Assembly: GCF_026242055.1 (NCBI RefSeq) | Contig: NZ_JAPJDL010000018.1 | Span: 124,001 to 188,000 of the forward strand | Direction: 5' to 3' | Source: Lentzea sp. NEAU-D7 | Lineage (GTDB): Bacteria; Actinomycetota; Actinomycetes; Mycobacteriales; Pseudonocardiaceae | DNA: 64,000 nt | Shown: positions 52,343 to 61,017 of the stretch, one piece after another | How the letters are laid out: every line of letters starts with the position of its first letter | Position numbering within the stretch: position 1 is the stretch's first letter | The notes under the pieces: model-generated | Database searches by the model: none | The model's input: the letters and a program-made list of their open reading frames with translations, nothing else | Told to the model about the DNA's origin: nothing | Translations under genes and position numbers: made by a program

Positions 52343-53839
52343 TCAGATGGTCACCGTGGTGCCGTCGAAACGGGTGACCGAGAAGCGGTGCCTCTCGTTG
52401 AACCACGACTTCTGTTCACGGAGCAGCTCGATCGCCAGACTCTCGCCCAGCTTCGCCGACTGGACGAAGTCGGACCGCCAGTGAACCCCCGCCATGTTGC
52501 GGCCGACTCCGATGTTGGCGGCGAGCTTGTTCAGCTCACCGCCGACGGTCAGCCGGTCCGCGTCGGCGCCGGTGTACGGCACCAGTTCCGTGCCGCTGTC
52601 GTTGGCCTGCACGGGATCCGGCATGATCGCCGTCTCCTCGTGCCAGGCCTTCAGGATCGTCGCGCAGGCTCCCGCCGCGGTGGCGTGACCGGCGGCGTAG
52701 GACGGGTGCGTCGGCGATCCCTCGGGGAACGCCTGGGGCAGCAGGTAGGAACCGAACTTGCTGAACACCCGGTCCACCGCGTCCGAGTCGAGCACCTCGC
52801 GGTCGAGGAACCCGTACTCCCGCGTGCCCGTGATCCGGTTGTGCACCCTGGCGCAGAACGCCTCCGGCCGCAGCCGCCGGTGCACGTACCACTTCTGGAA
52901 CCACGCCGCGCGCAGCGCCCGGTTCGCCACCTCGGTCACCAGCGACAGCAGGTGCGGGATGCCGAACGTGCTGAACCCGAGCTGCGTCTTCGAGTCGACG
53001 TACGGGTTTCCCGCGTCCGTCGGCACGTTGTCGTAGTGCATGATCAGCGCGGCGTTGATGAACGCCTGTGCCGGCGTGGGGCCCGCGTCGTAGTGCACCC
53101 AGTGCGTCAGGTCCCTCGGCGTGGCCAGGTACCGGCGGTTGGCCTGGTCGCGGTCAGACGCCGCCAGCGACCGGTTCCACCCGTTCTGCAGCCGCAGGTA
53201 CGTCTCGAACGTGGTGGCGTAGTCGTGGTTGGGCCGCACCGTGTCCTGACGCTGCTCGGTCCGGTAGGTGCCGAACTGGACGGGCCGGTAGAAGAACTGG
53301 GAGATGTACGGACCCGCGTGGTCCCCCGGCGTGTCGCCGCGGAACACGAGGTCCGGCTCCACCCGGCCGTCCCGCTTGGCCGCGCGGTAGTCCGACAACC
53401 TGCTCAGGTCGTCGGCCGCCGCCGCGACCAGGCGGTCGTCCGCGAACCTGGTGAACGGAACGTCCCTGCACAGCGCCATCCAGTACAGCTCGGTCGCCTC
53501 CGCGGACAGCTCGGCCGAGTCCATCCTCGGCGCGGGCGGAATCGTCATCGCGTGGCTCGGAGGGCCGACGGCGTCGACCGCGAGCCCGGCCTGCGGGTTC
53601 GTCAGCGGCCGCCCCTCGGCGAGGGGGATGCGGTCGATCTCGTCGGGGTTCTCACTGAGAAGAGCCCTGAGGTACTGCCGGTAGACGACGGGGTCGACCT
53701 CGCCGAACTCGTTGTGCGACAACCCCTTGCTGTAGTTGCCGAGGTAGTTCGGGTAGAGGTTCTCCTCGCCGTTGCTCACGTGCATCACCGGCAGCGCGTC
53801 CGCGTCGGACTTGGTCGACCGATCGACAGGTGGACTCAT
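52343..53839 (-). CDS. Vanadium-dependent haloperoxidase-like protein (PAP2 superfamily)
   Basis: 498 residues from the ATG at 53839. Vanadate-site residues are visible in order: FQKWYVHRRLRPEAF (Lys and Arg) near 310, THPSYAAGHATAAGAC (Ser, Gly, His) near 380, and NIGVGRNMAGVHWRSD (Arg, His) near 455. No signal peptide. The family oxidises halides with peroxide to halogenate or cyclise substrates; some relatives are acid phosphatases. The gene lies inside the PKSE operon, 60 bases before unbU and 36 after the NTF2-like gene, so a role in tailoring the enediyne (for example bromination or chlorination) is likely. I know of no standard enediyne cassette with such an enzyme. Confidence 0.88.
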   Translation of the reverse strand: MSPPVDRSTKSDADALPVMHVSNGEENLYPNYLGNYSKGLSHNEFGEVDPVVYRQYLRALLSENPDEIDRIPLAEGRPLTNPQAGLAVDAVGPPSHAMTIPPAPRMDSAELSAEATELYWMALCRDVPFTRFADDRLVAAAADDLSRLSDYRAAKRDGRVEPDLVFRGDTPGDHAGPYISQFFYRPVQFGTYRTEQRQDTVRPNHDYATTFETYLRLQNGWNRSLAASDRDQANRRYLATPRDLTHWVHYDAGPTPAQAFINAALIMHYDNVPTDAGNPYVDSKTQLGFSTFGIPHLLSLVTEVANRALRAAWFQKWYVHRRLRPEAFCARVHNRITGTREYGFLDREVLDSDAVDRVFSKFGSYLLPQAFPEGSPTHPSYAAGHATAAGACATILKAWHEETAIMPDPVQANDSGTELVPYTGADADRLTVGGELNKLAANIGVGRNMAGVHWRSDFVQSAKLGESLAIELLREQKSWFNERHRFSVTRFDGTTVTI

Positions 53840-53875
53840 GTTCTCGTCCTATCTGGCCGTTCGCGGCGAACGGTC

Positions 53876-54517
53876 CTAGTCGCGCGGAGCAGTGCCGCCG
53901 CCATCGGTCTGGCCGTCGACGACGACGCGGCCCAGGCCGTTCTCGATCACGACGCGGGCGCCGGGGATCACGCGGCCGTTGTCGTCGATCGGCTGGCCGC
54001 CCAGGTTCACGCGGAAGCGCGGGCCGGCCTCGGACATGTGCCAGTGGCGCCACTTCCAGCCGTCGGCCGTCTTCACCGCGAGCGCGCTGGAGTACAGCGG
54101 CTGGTGCTCCTTGTGGTCGGCGCGCGTGATGATGACGTCGCCCTCCTCGTTGACCAGGCCGAGCGTCGGCGTCGCGATGGCCTGCGTCGCGAAGATCGTC
54201 TTGACCTGGCTGTCGGTGCTCGCGGGGAACAGCGTCGACAGGTACGTCCGCATGTTCTCCCGGCCCGTGATCTTCAACGGGCGACCGTTCACCGCCACCA
54301 GCTCGTAGGTCGTGAACTCGTCGGCGATGGTGTTGAGAATGTAGTCGATGTCGCCTCGCGAATAGGCCACCTGCAAGTCGGCCAAGAATCCGCGAATCTC
54401 GAGCTCGGCGTTGGCGTCCGACTCGAAAACTTCACCCTCACCCGAACCGGCGGAGGAACCGAGGAGGCCTCGCGCGAATTCGCTCAGCTGCCTGCCGAAA
54501 TCCTGGATCTCAGTCAC
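53876..54517 (-). CDS. NTF2-like protein with N-terminal FGRxLxxFAxGLL leader
   Basis: 213 residues from a GTG at 54517 with GGAGAG six bases upstream; this start is supported by the match of VTEIQDFGRQLSEFARGLLG to the N-terminus encoded at 32551. An NTF2 fold follows residue 35 (FLADLQVAYSRGDIDYILN, then EFTTYELVAVNGRP and WRHWHMSEAG). The C-terminus has an extra 40 residues ending in a Gly/Thr tail. SgcJ of the C-1027 pathway is an NTF2-like protein required for that enediyne, so an analogous role is possible. First gene of the minus-strand core operon. Confidence 0.8.
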   Translation of the reverse strand: MTEIQDFGRQLSEFARGLLGSSAGSGEGEVFESDANAELEIRGFLADLQVAYSRGDIDYILNTIADEFTTYELVAVNGRPLKITGRENMRTYLSTLFPASTDSQVKTIFATQAIATPTLGLVNEEGDVIITRADHKEHQPLYSSALAVKTADGWKWRHWHMSEAGPRFRVNLGGQPIDDNGRVIPGARVVIENGLGRVVVDGQTDGGGTAPRD

Positions 54518-54784
54518 AATCAACTCTCCGATCAATAGCGTCGCCAGCCGACCGACCGTAGCGACGGACTGCTCTTCCTCGGTGTCCGTTGTAGTCACCC
54601 GCAGAGTGCGATGACTTCTCCTCTGTTGCTCTGAAGTCATTCCAGCAGCCTCGCCGGACATGTCCATCTTCTGCCTTGCTGGATTTCGCGAACTTTCCCC
54701 GCAAGGGATGAGAAGGAGTCCGAGCTGATCAAACTTACTGTCCCAGTAGTCGGTCTGCGCGCATTCGACAATCGGGGAGAGACG
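54518..54784. promoter_or_regulatory. Divergent control region of the two enediyne core operons
   Basis: 267 bases between the NTF2-like GTG and the propeller ATG; both core operons must be transcribed from here. The right part (about 54690-54780) is AT-richer. No strong palindrome is evident. A CTACAACGGACACC-like minus-strand reading near 54580 is not coding by codon use. Confidence 0.55.
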
Positions 54785-56563
54785 ATGGAAGAACACGTGA
54801 GCGGATACCTCCCACCCATGCGTTCTCACGGACCCGAGTTCCGGTTGCGCCGCCTGACCCAGGACCCCGCGGGCGCGGGCGACGGCGCGATCTCCCCCGA
54901 CGGCACCCGTTTCGTGGCCTCGTCGCGGCGCGCGGGATCGCTGAACCTGTGGTTCTACGAGCTCGCGACCGACCAGTGGCACCAGGGCACGCGCGGCGCC
55001 GGCGACGACATCGAGGCGCAGTGGTCACCGGACTCCAGCTGCCTCGCCTTCACCTCGTCGCGGGGCGGTCACAAGGCGATCTGGCTGTACCGGGCCCGCG
55101 ACGGCCGGATCAGCCAGCTCACCTACGCCGACCACGAGGAGGAGTACCCGCAGTGGTCCCCCGACGGCACGCAGATCGCGTACGCCGGCGGCCCGTGGGG
55201 ACACCGGCACTTCTACGTCGTCCCCGCGAAGGGAGGCAGGCCCCGCGCGGTCACCAGGACTCCCGGCCGCGCGGGCGCCTGCTCCTACCTGCCCGACGGG
55301 CACGCTCTCGTCTGCCACTCCTACGACACCGGCGCCGGCGCGATCTCCGTGCTGCCGCTCGACGGTTCCCCGCCGGTCGAGGTCACCGACGGCAGCGTGT
55401 GGGACTACAAGCCGTCGGTGTCGAGCGCCCACCCCGTCGTGGCGTTCTCCCGCAGCTTCGAAGGCCGTTCGGTGATCTGGGTGCAGCGGCTCGACGGCAG
55501 CGGCACCGGCCGGGCGCTCGTCACGGAGGCCGCCGACGACCGGTGGCCCAACTGGACCGCCGACGGCCAGAACCTCTTCTTCCACCGGCTCGTGGACCGC
55601 GGTGTCGGCATCTGGGTGCTGGACCGCCGCACCGGAGGCGTGCACCAGCTCGTCGGCGCCGACGAGCAGCCCCGGTACGGATCGCTGAGCCCGGACGGCA
55701 CCAGGCTCGTGTACGCGGCCGAGGACTCCGGGCGTTCTGTGGTGAAGATCCGCGACCTCGCCGGCGGGCCGCCCCGGCTGCTCCCGCTCGGTGAGGCGGC
55801 CTTCCCCGCCTGGTCTCCGGACGGCCGCTCGATCGCCCACCTGTCCCGGCACGCCGCGCGGCCGCGGTGGGAGATCGCGACCTACGACCTCGCCGAGGGC
55901 GTGAGTCGCGTGTGGACACGGGGAATGGACCGGCTCAAGGGGATGCACGGTCCGCTCGACTGGTCCCCGGACAGCACGAGGCTGGTCTTCAAGTCCGACA
56001 CCGAGCCGTTCGAGGCCGACCTGTGCGTGCTGGACGTGCGCACGGGTGAGGTGCACAGGCTGACCGAGGACCCGTGGTGGGACGAGGCTCCGTCGTGGAC
56101 CCCGGACGGGCGCGGCGTGGTGTTCATGTCGACCCGGGGTGGCGACTGGACGTGGGGCTTCTACCGCAAGGACCTGGACACCGGCGAGATCACGACGCTC
56201 GCGGGGCCCGACTACGTCGAGCGCAACAACCCGCACCTGCTGCCCGACGGCACCCTGCTGTGCTCGCTCGTGGCGTCGGGAGCCGAGGAGCTGCACGAGC
56301 AGCAGCCCGACGGCCTGGGCCGCGTGCTCTCCGCCGCCGGCCCCTCGGTCCGCTACCCGGTGCCGTCGCGGGACGGCTCCCTGGTGGTGTTCACCCGCAC
56401 GTACCGCACCGTCGAGTACTGGCTCGCCGAGAACGTGTGGGCTCCCGGCTCACCGATCGCCGACCTGGCAGGCGACTTCGACCGTCCACTCGAGACTGAA
56501 CCCGGTCCCGCCCCCTGGAGCATGGGGCCGGTGCGCAGCCCGGTCGACACCCGGCGCAGATGA
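54785..56563 (+). CDS. TolB/PD40-type beta-propeller protein
   Basis: 592 residues from the ATG at 54785 with GGGGAGAG upstream. At least eight repeats of the WSPDG...IAF/Y kind (AISPDGTRFVASS, QWSPDSSCLAFTS, QWSPDGTQIAYAG, AWSPDGRSIAHLS, SWTPDGRGVVFMS). No signal peptide is apparent, and no catalytic Ser-Asp-His C-terminal peptidase domain follows, so this is a propeller only. Probably cytosolic, a binding or scaffold protein or a lyase-like propeller. First gene of the UnbL/UnbV operon. Confidence 0.78.
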   Translation: MEEHVSGYLPPMRSHGPEFRLRRLTQDPAGAGDGAISPDGTRFVASSRRAGSLNLWFYELATDQWHQGTRGAGDDIEAQWSPDSSCLAFTSSRGGHKAIWLYRARDGRISQLTYADHEEEYPQWSPDGTQIAYAGGPWGHRHFYVVPAKGGRPRAVTRTPGRAGACSYLPDGHALVCHSYDTGAGAISVLPLDGSPPVEVTDGSVWDYKPSVSSAHPVVAFSRSFEGRSVIWVQRLDGSGTGRALVTEAADDRWPNWTADGQNLFFHRLVDRGVGIWVLDRRTGGVHQLVGADEQPRYGSLSPDGTRLVYAAEDSGRSVVKIRDLAGGPPRLLPLGEAAFPAWSPDGRSIAHLSRHAARPRWEIATYDLAEGVSRVWTRGMDRLKGMHGPLDWSPDSTRLVFKSDTEPFEADLCVLDVRTGEVHRLTEDPWWDEAPSWTPDGRGVVFMSTRGGDWTWGFYRKDLDTGEITTLAGPDYVERNNPHLLPDGTLLCSLVASGAEELHEQQPDGLGRVLSAAGPSVRYPVPSRDGSLVVFTRTYRTVEYWLAENVWAPGSPIADLAGDFDRPLETEPGPAPWSMGPVRSPVDTRRR

Positions 56564-56631
56564 CGCATGTGAAGCCCACCCGGTCGGGTGGCCCGCACCC
56601 TGTCCCGCTCACACGCACGAGGAGATCTCGC

Positions 56632-57480
56632 ATGCACGGCAACTCCACCGACCCCGGCAGGCTCTCCGCCTCCCTGCCGGCCCAGAACAAGATCTACGAC
56701 ACCGCCGCGGGCGCGCTGTGGCACCTCGCGGTGTACGAACCGGTGCACGAGGGCCGGGAGTTCACCAACATGGCGGGCGCCGCGCTGCTCGACAGCATCG
56801 GCACCGAGTTCGGTCTCGGCGCCGGCCACAACGTGCTGGAGCTCTGCTCCGGCACCGGTGAGGTGTGCCGCTACCTGGCCGGCCGCTTCGACTGCCAGAT
56901 CACCGGGATCGAGCTGAACCCGTCCCAGCTGGACCACGCCAGGCTCAAGCACCGGCAGCTGCCGACCAGCGTCCAGAAGCGGGTCCGCTACCTGCGCGGT
57001 GACGTCAACACGTGGATGCCCGACCGGGCCTACGACCTCGTCGTCGCCGTCGACTCGCTGGCGTTGATGAACGACCCGGGCGACGCGCTCGCCGTCGCGC
57101 ACGCCGCGTTGCGTCCCGGCGGCCACCTGGTCTTCGCCGACATCCTGACCGGCCGCGAGCTGAGCGACCGGGTGCGCGGCACGGCCTGGGAGTACGACGG
57201 CATCCGGCCGCTGCCCCAGCCCGCCGACACCGCGGAGTTGTTGAGCCACCTGGGTTTCGTCGACATCGTCCACACCGACATCTCGGCGGCGGCCGTCGAC
57301 TGCTTCCGGATCATCTCCGGCGCGCTGACGGTGCGGCAGCGCGCGATCCAGGACGTCTGCACGGCCGAGGAGTACCAGCACTGGTGCGAGTCGACGGAGT
57401 TCTACCTCGACAGCTTCGTCCGCCGGGAACTGTCCTACGGGCGGTTCACGGCACGCCGCCCGGCACAGGACGACTCGTGA
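56632..57480 (+). CDS. SAM-dependent class I methyltransferase
   Basis: 282 residues from the ATG at 56632 with GAGGAG upstream. Motif I VLELCSGTGEVCRYLAG near residue 72, acidic motif II GIELNPSQLDHA, and VVAVDSLALMNDPGD; a post-motif LRPGGHLVFADIL. Small-molecule O- or C-methyltransferase type, similar to UbiE/sarcosine methyltransferase-like folds. The stop overlaps the next start (GTGA). It is probably a tailoring enzyme of the enediyne; the target atom cannot be read from sequence. Confidence 0.88.
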   Translation: MHGNSTDPGRLSASLPAQNKIYDTAAGALWHLAVYEPVHEGREFTNMAGAALLDSIGTEFGLGAGHNVLELCSGTGEVCRYLAGRFDCQITGIELNPSQLDHARLKHRQLPTSVQKRVRYLRGDVNTWMPDRAYDLVVAVDSLALMNDPGDALAVAHAALRPGGHLVFADILTGRELSDRVRGTAWEYDGIRPLPQPADTAELLSHLGFVDIVHTDISAAAVDCFRIISGALTVRQRAIQDVCTAEEYQHWCESTEFYLDSFVRRELSYGRFTARRPAQDDS

Positions 57481-57674
57481 TCGCGTTCCTGCGCCGCGAA
57501 CCCGTGCTGTTGCAGGCCGCGTTCCTGGCGCTCGTGAACCTCGTCGTCGCGTTCGGGCTCGTCGAGCTCACCGCCGAGCAGACCGGTGCGCTGGTCGGGA
57601 TGCTCGCCGCCCTGCTCGGGTTGTGGGCGCGGCGGCTGGTCACGCCGGTCTCGAAACTGGAGGAGAAACCGTGA
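57477..57674 (+). CDS. Small membrane protein coupled to UnbL
   Basis: 65 residues between two GTGA overlaps (57477 and 57671). Two hydrophobic helices, LLQAAFLALVNLVVAFGLVE and TGALVGMLAALLGLWARRLV, joined by an ELTAEQ turn, like a small holin or a transporter accessory subunit. It is translated in strict coupling with the methyltransferase and UnbL genes, so it may help place UnbL or UnbV at the membrane. No family recognised. Confidence 0.7.
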   Translation: MIAFLRREPVLLQAAFLALVNLVVAFGLVELTAEQTGALVGMLAALLGLWARRLVTPVSKLEEKP

Positions 57675-58603
57675 GCGCGCGGGTGCTGCCACCGTTGCCG
57701 TCCGGGCTGGTGGACTTCGAGAGCCGCGGCTTCCGCACCGATGACACGGCGGCGAGAGCGCTGCTGGAACGCCGCGCCGGCGCGTTCCTCACCGGCTACA
57801 ACACCCTGCGGCGGCACGGCGTCGACGAGCTCCCGTTCCGCCTCGACCCGCTGCCGCTCGACGACCAGGGGTTCGCCTACGAGGGCGCCGCGTTCGCCGC
57901 CACCGCACACGACATGCTGCTGGGCCGCAAGCGGAACTCGACGCTGGACGACCTGTTCGCCCTCGCCGGTGACCGGTATCCGCACCTCATGCACGTCGGC
58001 GCCGGCTGGGTCGGTCTGGTCGCCCCGCCGTCGGCGGTGCTCCGGCGCGCGAAGCTCGACCCGTTGCTGCGCTGGCTCACCCTGGACGGTGCGGGGTTCT
58101 CCAGGGCCTTCCTGCGGGGCAGGAGGTGGAACGAGCGGTTCCGCCGCGCCGCCTGGTCCCCCGCCCCCTCGCACACCGTGCTGCACCAGGGGGTCGGCCG
58201 GGCCATGTGGTTCATGGAGTGCGCCGACCCCGCCGCGATCCGGCGGCGGATCGCGGCGTTCCCGCCACAGGCGCACGCCGAGCTCTGGTCGGGTGTCGGC
58301 CTGGCCGTCTGCTACGCGGGCGGGGCCGGCCACACCGCGCTCGACGACCTCACGTCGCTGACCGGGCCGGACCGGGTGGCCCTCGCCCAGGGAGCGGCCT
58401 TCGCGGCGGGGGCGAGGAGCGCCTCGGGGCACGTGCCCGAGCACACCGCCGTCGGGGTGCGCGAGCTGGCGGGCGTGCCGGTCGACGAGGCCGTCGAGTG
58501 GACGGTGGCCGCGGCGCACGTGGTGTCCGCGGACGAGCCCGACATCGCGGCGTACCGCCAGTGGCAGCACCTCATCCGCGAACGAGCGGCCCGGCACGTC
58601 TGA
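57671..58603 (+). CDS. unbL: Enediyne cassette protein UnbL (DUF1702)
   Basis: 310 residues from a GTG at 57671. The DUF1702 hallmarks are present: GRGxWF-like context read here as GVGRAMWFMECADPAAIRRRI, WSGVGLAVCYAGG and GAAFAAGARSASGHVPEHT. The protein is of the family's usual length. UnbL homologues occur in all known enediyne clusters, with function still unclear in my knowledge. It lies directly before UnbV on the plus strand, away from the PKSE operon. Confidence 0.92.
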   Translation: MSARVLPPLPSGLVDFESRGFRTDDTAARALLERRAGAFLTGYNTLRRHGVDELPFRLDPLPLDDQGFAYEGAAFAATAHDMLLGRKRNSTLDDLFALAGDRYPHLMHVGAGWVGLVAPPSAVLRRAKLDPLLRWLTLDGAGFSRAFLRGRRWNERFRRAAWSPAPSHTVLHQGVGRAMWFMECADPAAIRRRIAAFPPQAHAELWSGVGLAVCYAGGAGHTALDDLTSLTGPDRVALAQGAAFAAGARSASGHVPEHTAVGVRELAGVPVDEAVEWTVAAAHVVSADEPDIAAYRQWQHLIRERAARHV

Positions 58604-58627
58604 CCAACTCACCTCGGAGACAACGCC

Positions 58628-60514
58628 ATGACCTCACCCACGGTCCCCAAGTCACGAGCCGCCGGTCTGCTGCCGGCGGCGGTCGCGGTCGTGCTGATCG
58701 CCGCCACCGGTTTCGCCACGGCCCGGCCGGTGCTCCCGGACGCCGAGGCGGCGAGCCTCGCCTCCCGGTACGGGTTCACCGTCAAGGCCCTGAACCAGTC
58801 CCCGCCAGGAGCGCGCGGCCTGCGCGAGGTCGGCCCGGACGTCGAGCACATCAAATCGTGGATCTCCGCCGTCGGCGCCGCGGTCGCGGTGACGGACCAC
58901 GACGGCAACGGCCGATCCGACGACGTCTGCCTGGTCGACCCGCGCGACGACTCGGTGCGGCTCTTCCCCGCGCCGGGCACCGGTGCGCGGTTCGCACCGC
59001 GGGTCCTCGTCCCCGACCGCGACTACGACGCCACGATGGCACCCATGGGCTGCGTGCCGGTCGACCTGGACGTGGACGGGGACACCGACTACGTCGTCCA
59101 CTACTGGGGCCGCTCCCCCGTGCAGTTCCTCAACACCGGCACCGGGTTCCGCGTCGTGGAGCTGGTCGAGCCGCGGCAGGTGTGGAACTCCACGACGCTC
59201 AACGTCGGTGACGTCGACGGTGACGGGAACCTGGACCTGCTGGTGGCGAACTACTTCCCGGACAACGCCAAGGTGCTCGACCCGGCAGCGGGCCCGGACG
59301 AGCGGATGCGGATGCAGGACAGCATGGCGCGCGCCCTCAACGGCGGCACGAACCGGTTGCTGCTGTCCCGGCCGCGGGGCGCCGACCAGGCACCCGCGTG
59401 GACGGACGTGAGCGCGGCGCTGCCGCCGGAGGCCGCCCAGGCGTGGACGCTGGCCATCGGCCTGCAGGACCTCACCGGCGACCACCTGCCGGAGATCTAC
59501 CAGGCCGAGGACTTCGGCCCCGACCACCTGATGGTCAACCTGTCGACGCCGGGGAACGTGCGGTTGCGCACGGTGAGGGGCGCGCGTGATCTCACCTCGC
59601 CCCGGTCGACGGTCCTCGGGCAGGACTCGTTCAAGGGCATGGGCGTCACCTTCACCTATCCGGACGGCGCCGAGATGCCAACGATGGTGGTCAGCAACAT
59701 CACCGCCGAATGGGGTCTGCAGGAGAGCAACTTCGCGTTCACGCCGACCGGTCCCGGCTCGGACCTGCTTTCGGGTGATGTTCCGTTCATCGATCGCAGC
59801 GAAGAACTGGGGCTCGCCCGCAGCGGCTGGGGGTGGGACATCAAAGCCGCCGACTTCGACGGCGACGGAACCGACGAGATAATGCAGGCGACCGGGTTCC
59901 TGAAAGGTGAGAAATGGCACTGGGCACTGCTGCAGGAACTGGCACTCGGAAATGACCAGCTGCTCCAGTACCCGTCCGCCTGGCCCCGTTTCGGCCCCGA
60001 GTCCAATCTCTCCGGAGACGACCACAACCCATTTTGGGCCCGAACGGAGTCCGGTCGCTACGCCGACATGGCGAAACATCTTCACCTTGACGAGTCTGGC
60101 AACTCCCGCGGGATAGCGATCGGCGACGTGAACGCCGACGGCCGGCCGGACGCCCTCGTCGCCAATCAGTGGCAGGACTCCCGGCTGTTGCTCAACACGT
60201 CCACCGCGGAACCCCGCCAGACCGTGCTGAGCCTGCGCCGGCCCGGCGCCGGGACTTCGACCACCGCGGCGATTGGCGCGCAGGTCGTCGCACAGATCGA
60301 CAACCGGCCCGCACAACGTGCTCAGCTTTATCCGGCGAATGGGCACACGGGTGTCTCGTCCACCGAGCTCTTCTTCGCGACGGGTTCTAACGAACACGCC
60401 GAATACACGATCCGCTGGCGGACTTCGTCAGGTCCGCGAACCGAACGGATCGTGCTTCCCTCCGGCAGCCATTCGCTATTGCTGGGCGACGACGGAAAGA
60501 TCACCGTAGTGTAG
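58628..60514 (+). CDS. unbV: Enediyne cassette protein UnbV (FG-GAP / ASPIC domains)
   Basis: 628 residues with a signal-anchor helix (LLPAAVAVVLIAATGFATA). Several FG-GAP-like calcium loops follow (DHDGNGRSDDV, DVDGDTDYVV, DVDGDGNLDLLVANY, DFDGDGTDEIM, DVNADGRPDALVAN). The C-terminal 100 residues match the ASPIC/UnbV domain (IGAQVVAQIDNRPAQR ... SSTELFFATGSNEHAEYTIRW). Exported or membrane-anchored. It completes the five-gene enediyne set in this window and probably ends its operon at the hairpin at 60554. Confidence 0.93.
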   Translation: MTSPTVPKSRAAGLLPAAVAVVLIAATGFATARPVLPDAEAASLASRYGFTVKALNQSPPGARGLREVGPDVEHIKSWISAVGAAVAVTDHDGNGRSDDVCLVDPRDDSVRLFPAPGTGARFAPRVLVPDRDYDATMAPMGCVPVDLDVDGDTDYVVHYWGRSPVQFLNTGTGFRVVELVEPRQVWNSTTLNVGDVDGDGNLDLLVANYFPDNAKVLDPAAGPDERMRMQDSMARALNGGTNRLLLSRPRGADQAPAWTDVSAALPPEAAQAWTLAIGLQDLTGDHLPEIYQAEDFGPDHLMVNLSTPGNVRLRTVRGARDLTSPRSTVLGQDSFKGMGVTFTYPDGAEMPTMVVSNITAEWGLQESNFAFTPTGPGSDLLSGDVPFIDRSEELGLARSGWGWDIKAADFDGDGTDEIMQATGFLKGEKWHWALLQELALGNDQLLQYPSAWPRFGPESNLSGDDHNPFWARTESGRYADMAKHLHLDESGNSRGIAIGDVNADGRPDALVANQWQDSRLLLNTSTAEPRQTVLSLRRPGAGTSTTAAIGAQVVAQIDNRPAQRAQLYPANGHTGVSSTELFFATGSNEHAEYTIRWRTSSGPRTERIVLPSGSHSLLLGDDGKITVV

Positions 60515-60553
60515 TCAATTCAAGGGGCAACCCCCAAAGGAACCAGCGAAACT

Positions 60554-60591
60554 GCCCAGAGCGTCACTCCGACGGCGCATCTGGGCTTTTT
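60554..60591 (+). terminator. Rho-independent terminator after unbV
   Basis: Stem GCCCAGA/TCTGGGC with an inner GCG/CGC pair and a following T5 run, 40 bases after the UnbV stop. Confidence 0.8.
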
Positions 60592-61017
60592 CGTTGCTAC
60601 GTTGGGTCAGATCGATCATTCCACTCTCGCCCAGAAAGACCAGAACGACCGTGCGTGACATATCATTCCACCTGAGGGCGAACGAGTGTCGCGCAATTGA
60701 CTGAGCATGAAGCAGTACCGACCGAACGGGCGAGCAGCCCTTACTTCTCGATCACCACAATCCCGACAAATAGCAAGATCGCGACTACCCTCCGCGCGGT
60801 CACAGACGGTTAGCTCAGGTTGACAAACAAAGAAGAGGGCCAACCGTCGTACGGTATCTGTTCCGTCCCGTTCGCATAGCCGAGACTCTCGCTCCGCTGC
60901 CGGTGCTCCTGACCCAGCAGCCCTCGCGCAGGACAGGTACCGCACATTCGCCGCGGGTGGGGCCATCCGCGTCGGGGGTTTTGTTCGGGGCTCTGACCAA
61001 GGGGTAGGAGACTCACC
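60592..61017. other. Gene-free, GC-poorer stretch before the AraC-type gene
   Basis: No frame with the codon bias of this genome. ATCATTCCAC occurs twice (60615 and 60663). A TTGACA box is at 60820 and a small palindrome ACCGT-CGT-ACGGT at 60843, so the AraC-type gene is probably transcribed from this area. The ribosome site GGTAGGAG is at 61003. Confidence 0.4.

Noticed and set aside
45921..54538. Very long plus-strand open frames opposite the PKSE, UnbU and haloperoxidase genes
   Set aside because: They are antisense shadows caused by high GC content: low-complexity Arg/Gly/His/Pro-rich translations, no domains, and the opposite strand carries clear enzymes.
53876..54982. Longer NTF2-like protein starting upstream of 54517
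   Set aside because: The extension is in the divergent control region with poor codon bias; the GTG at 54517 has a good ribosome site and matches the N-terminus of the related protein at 32551.
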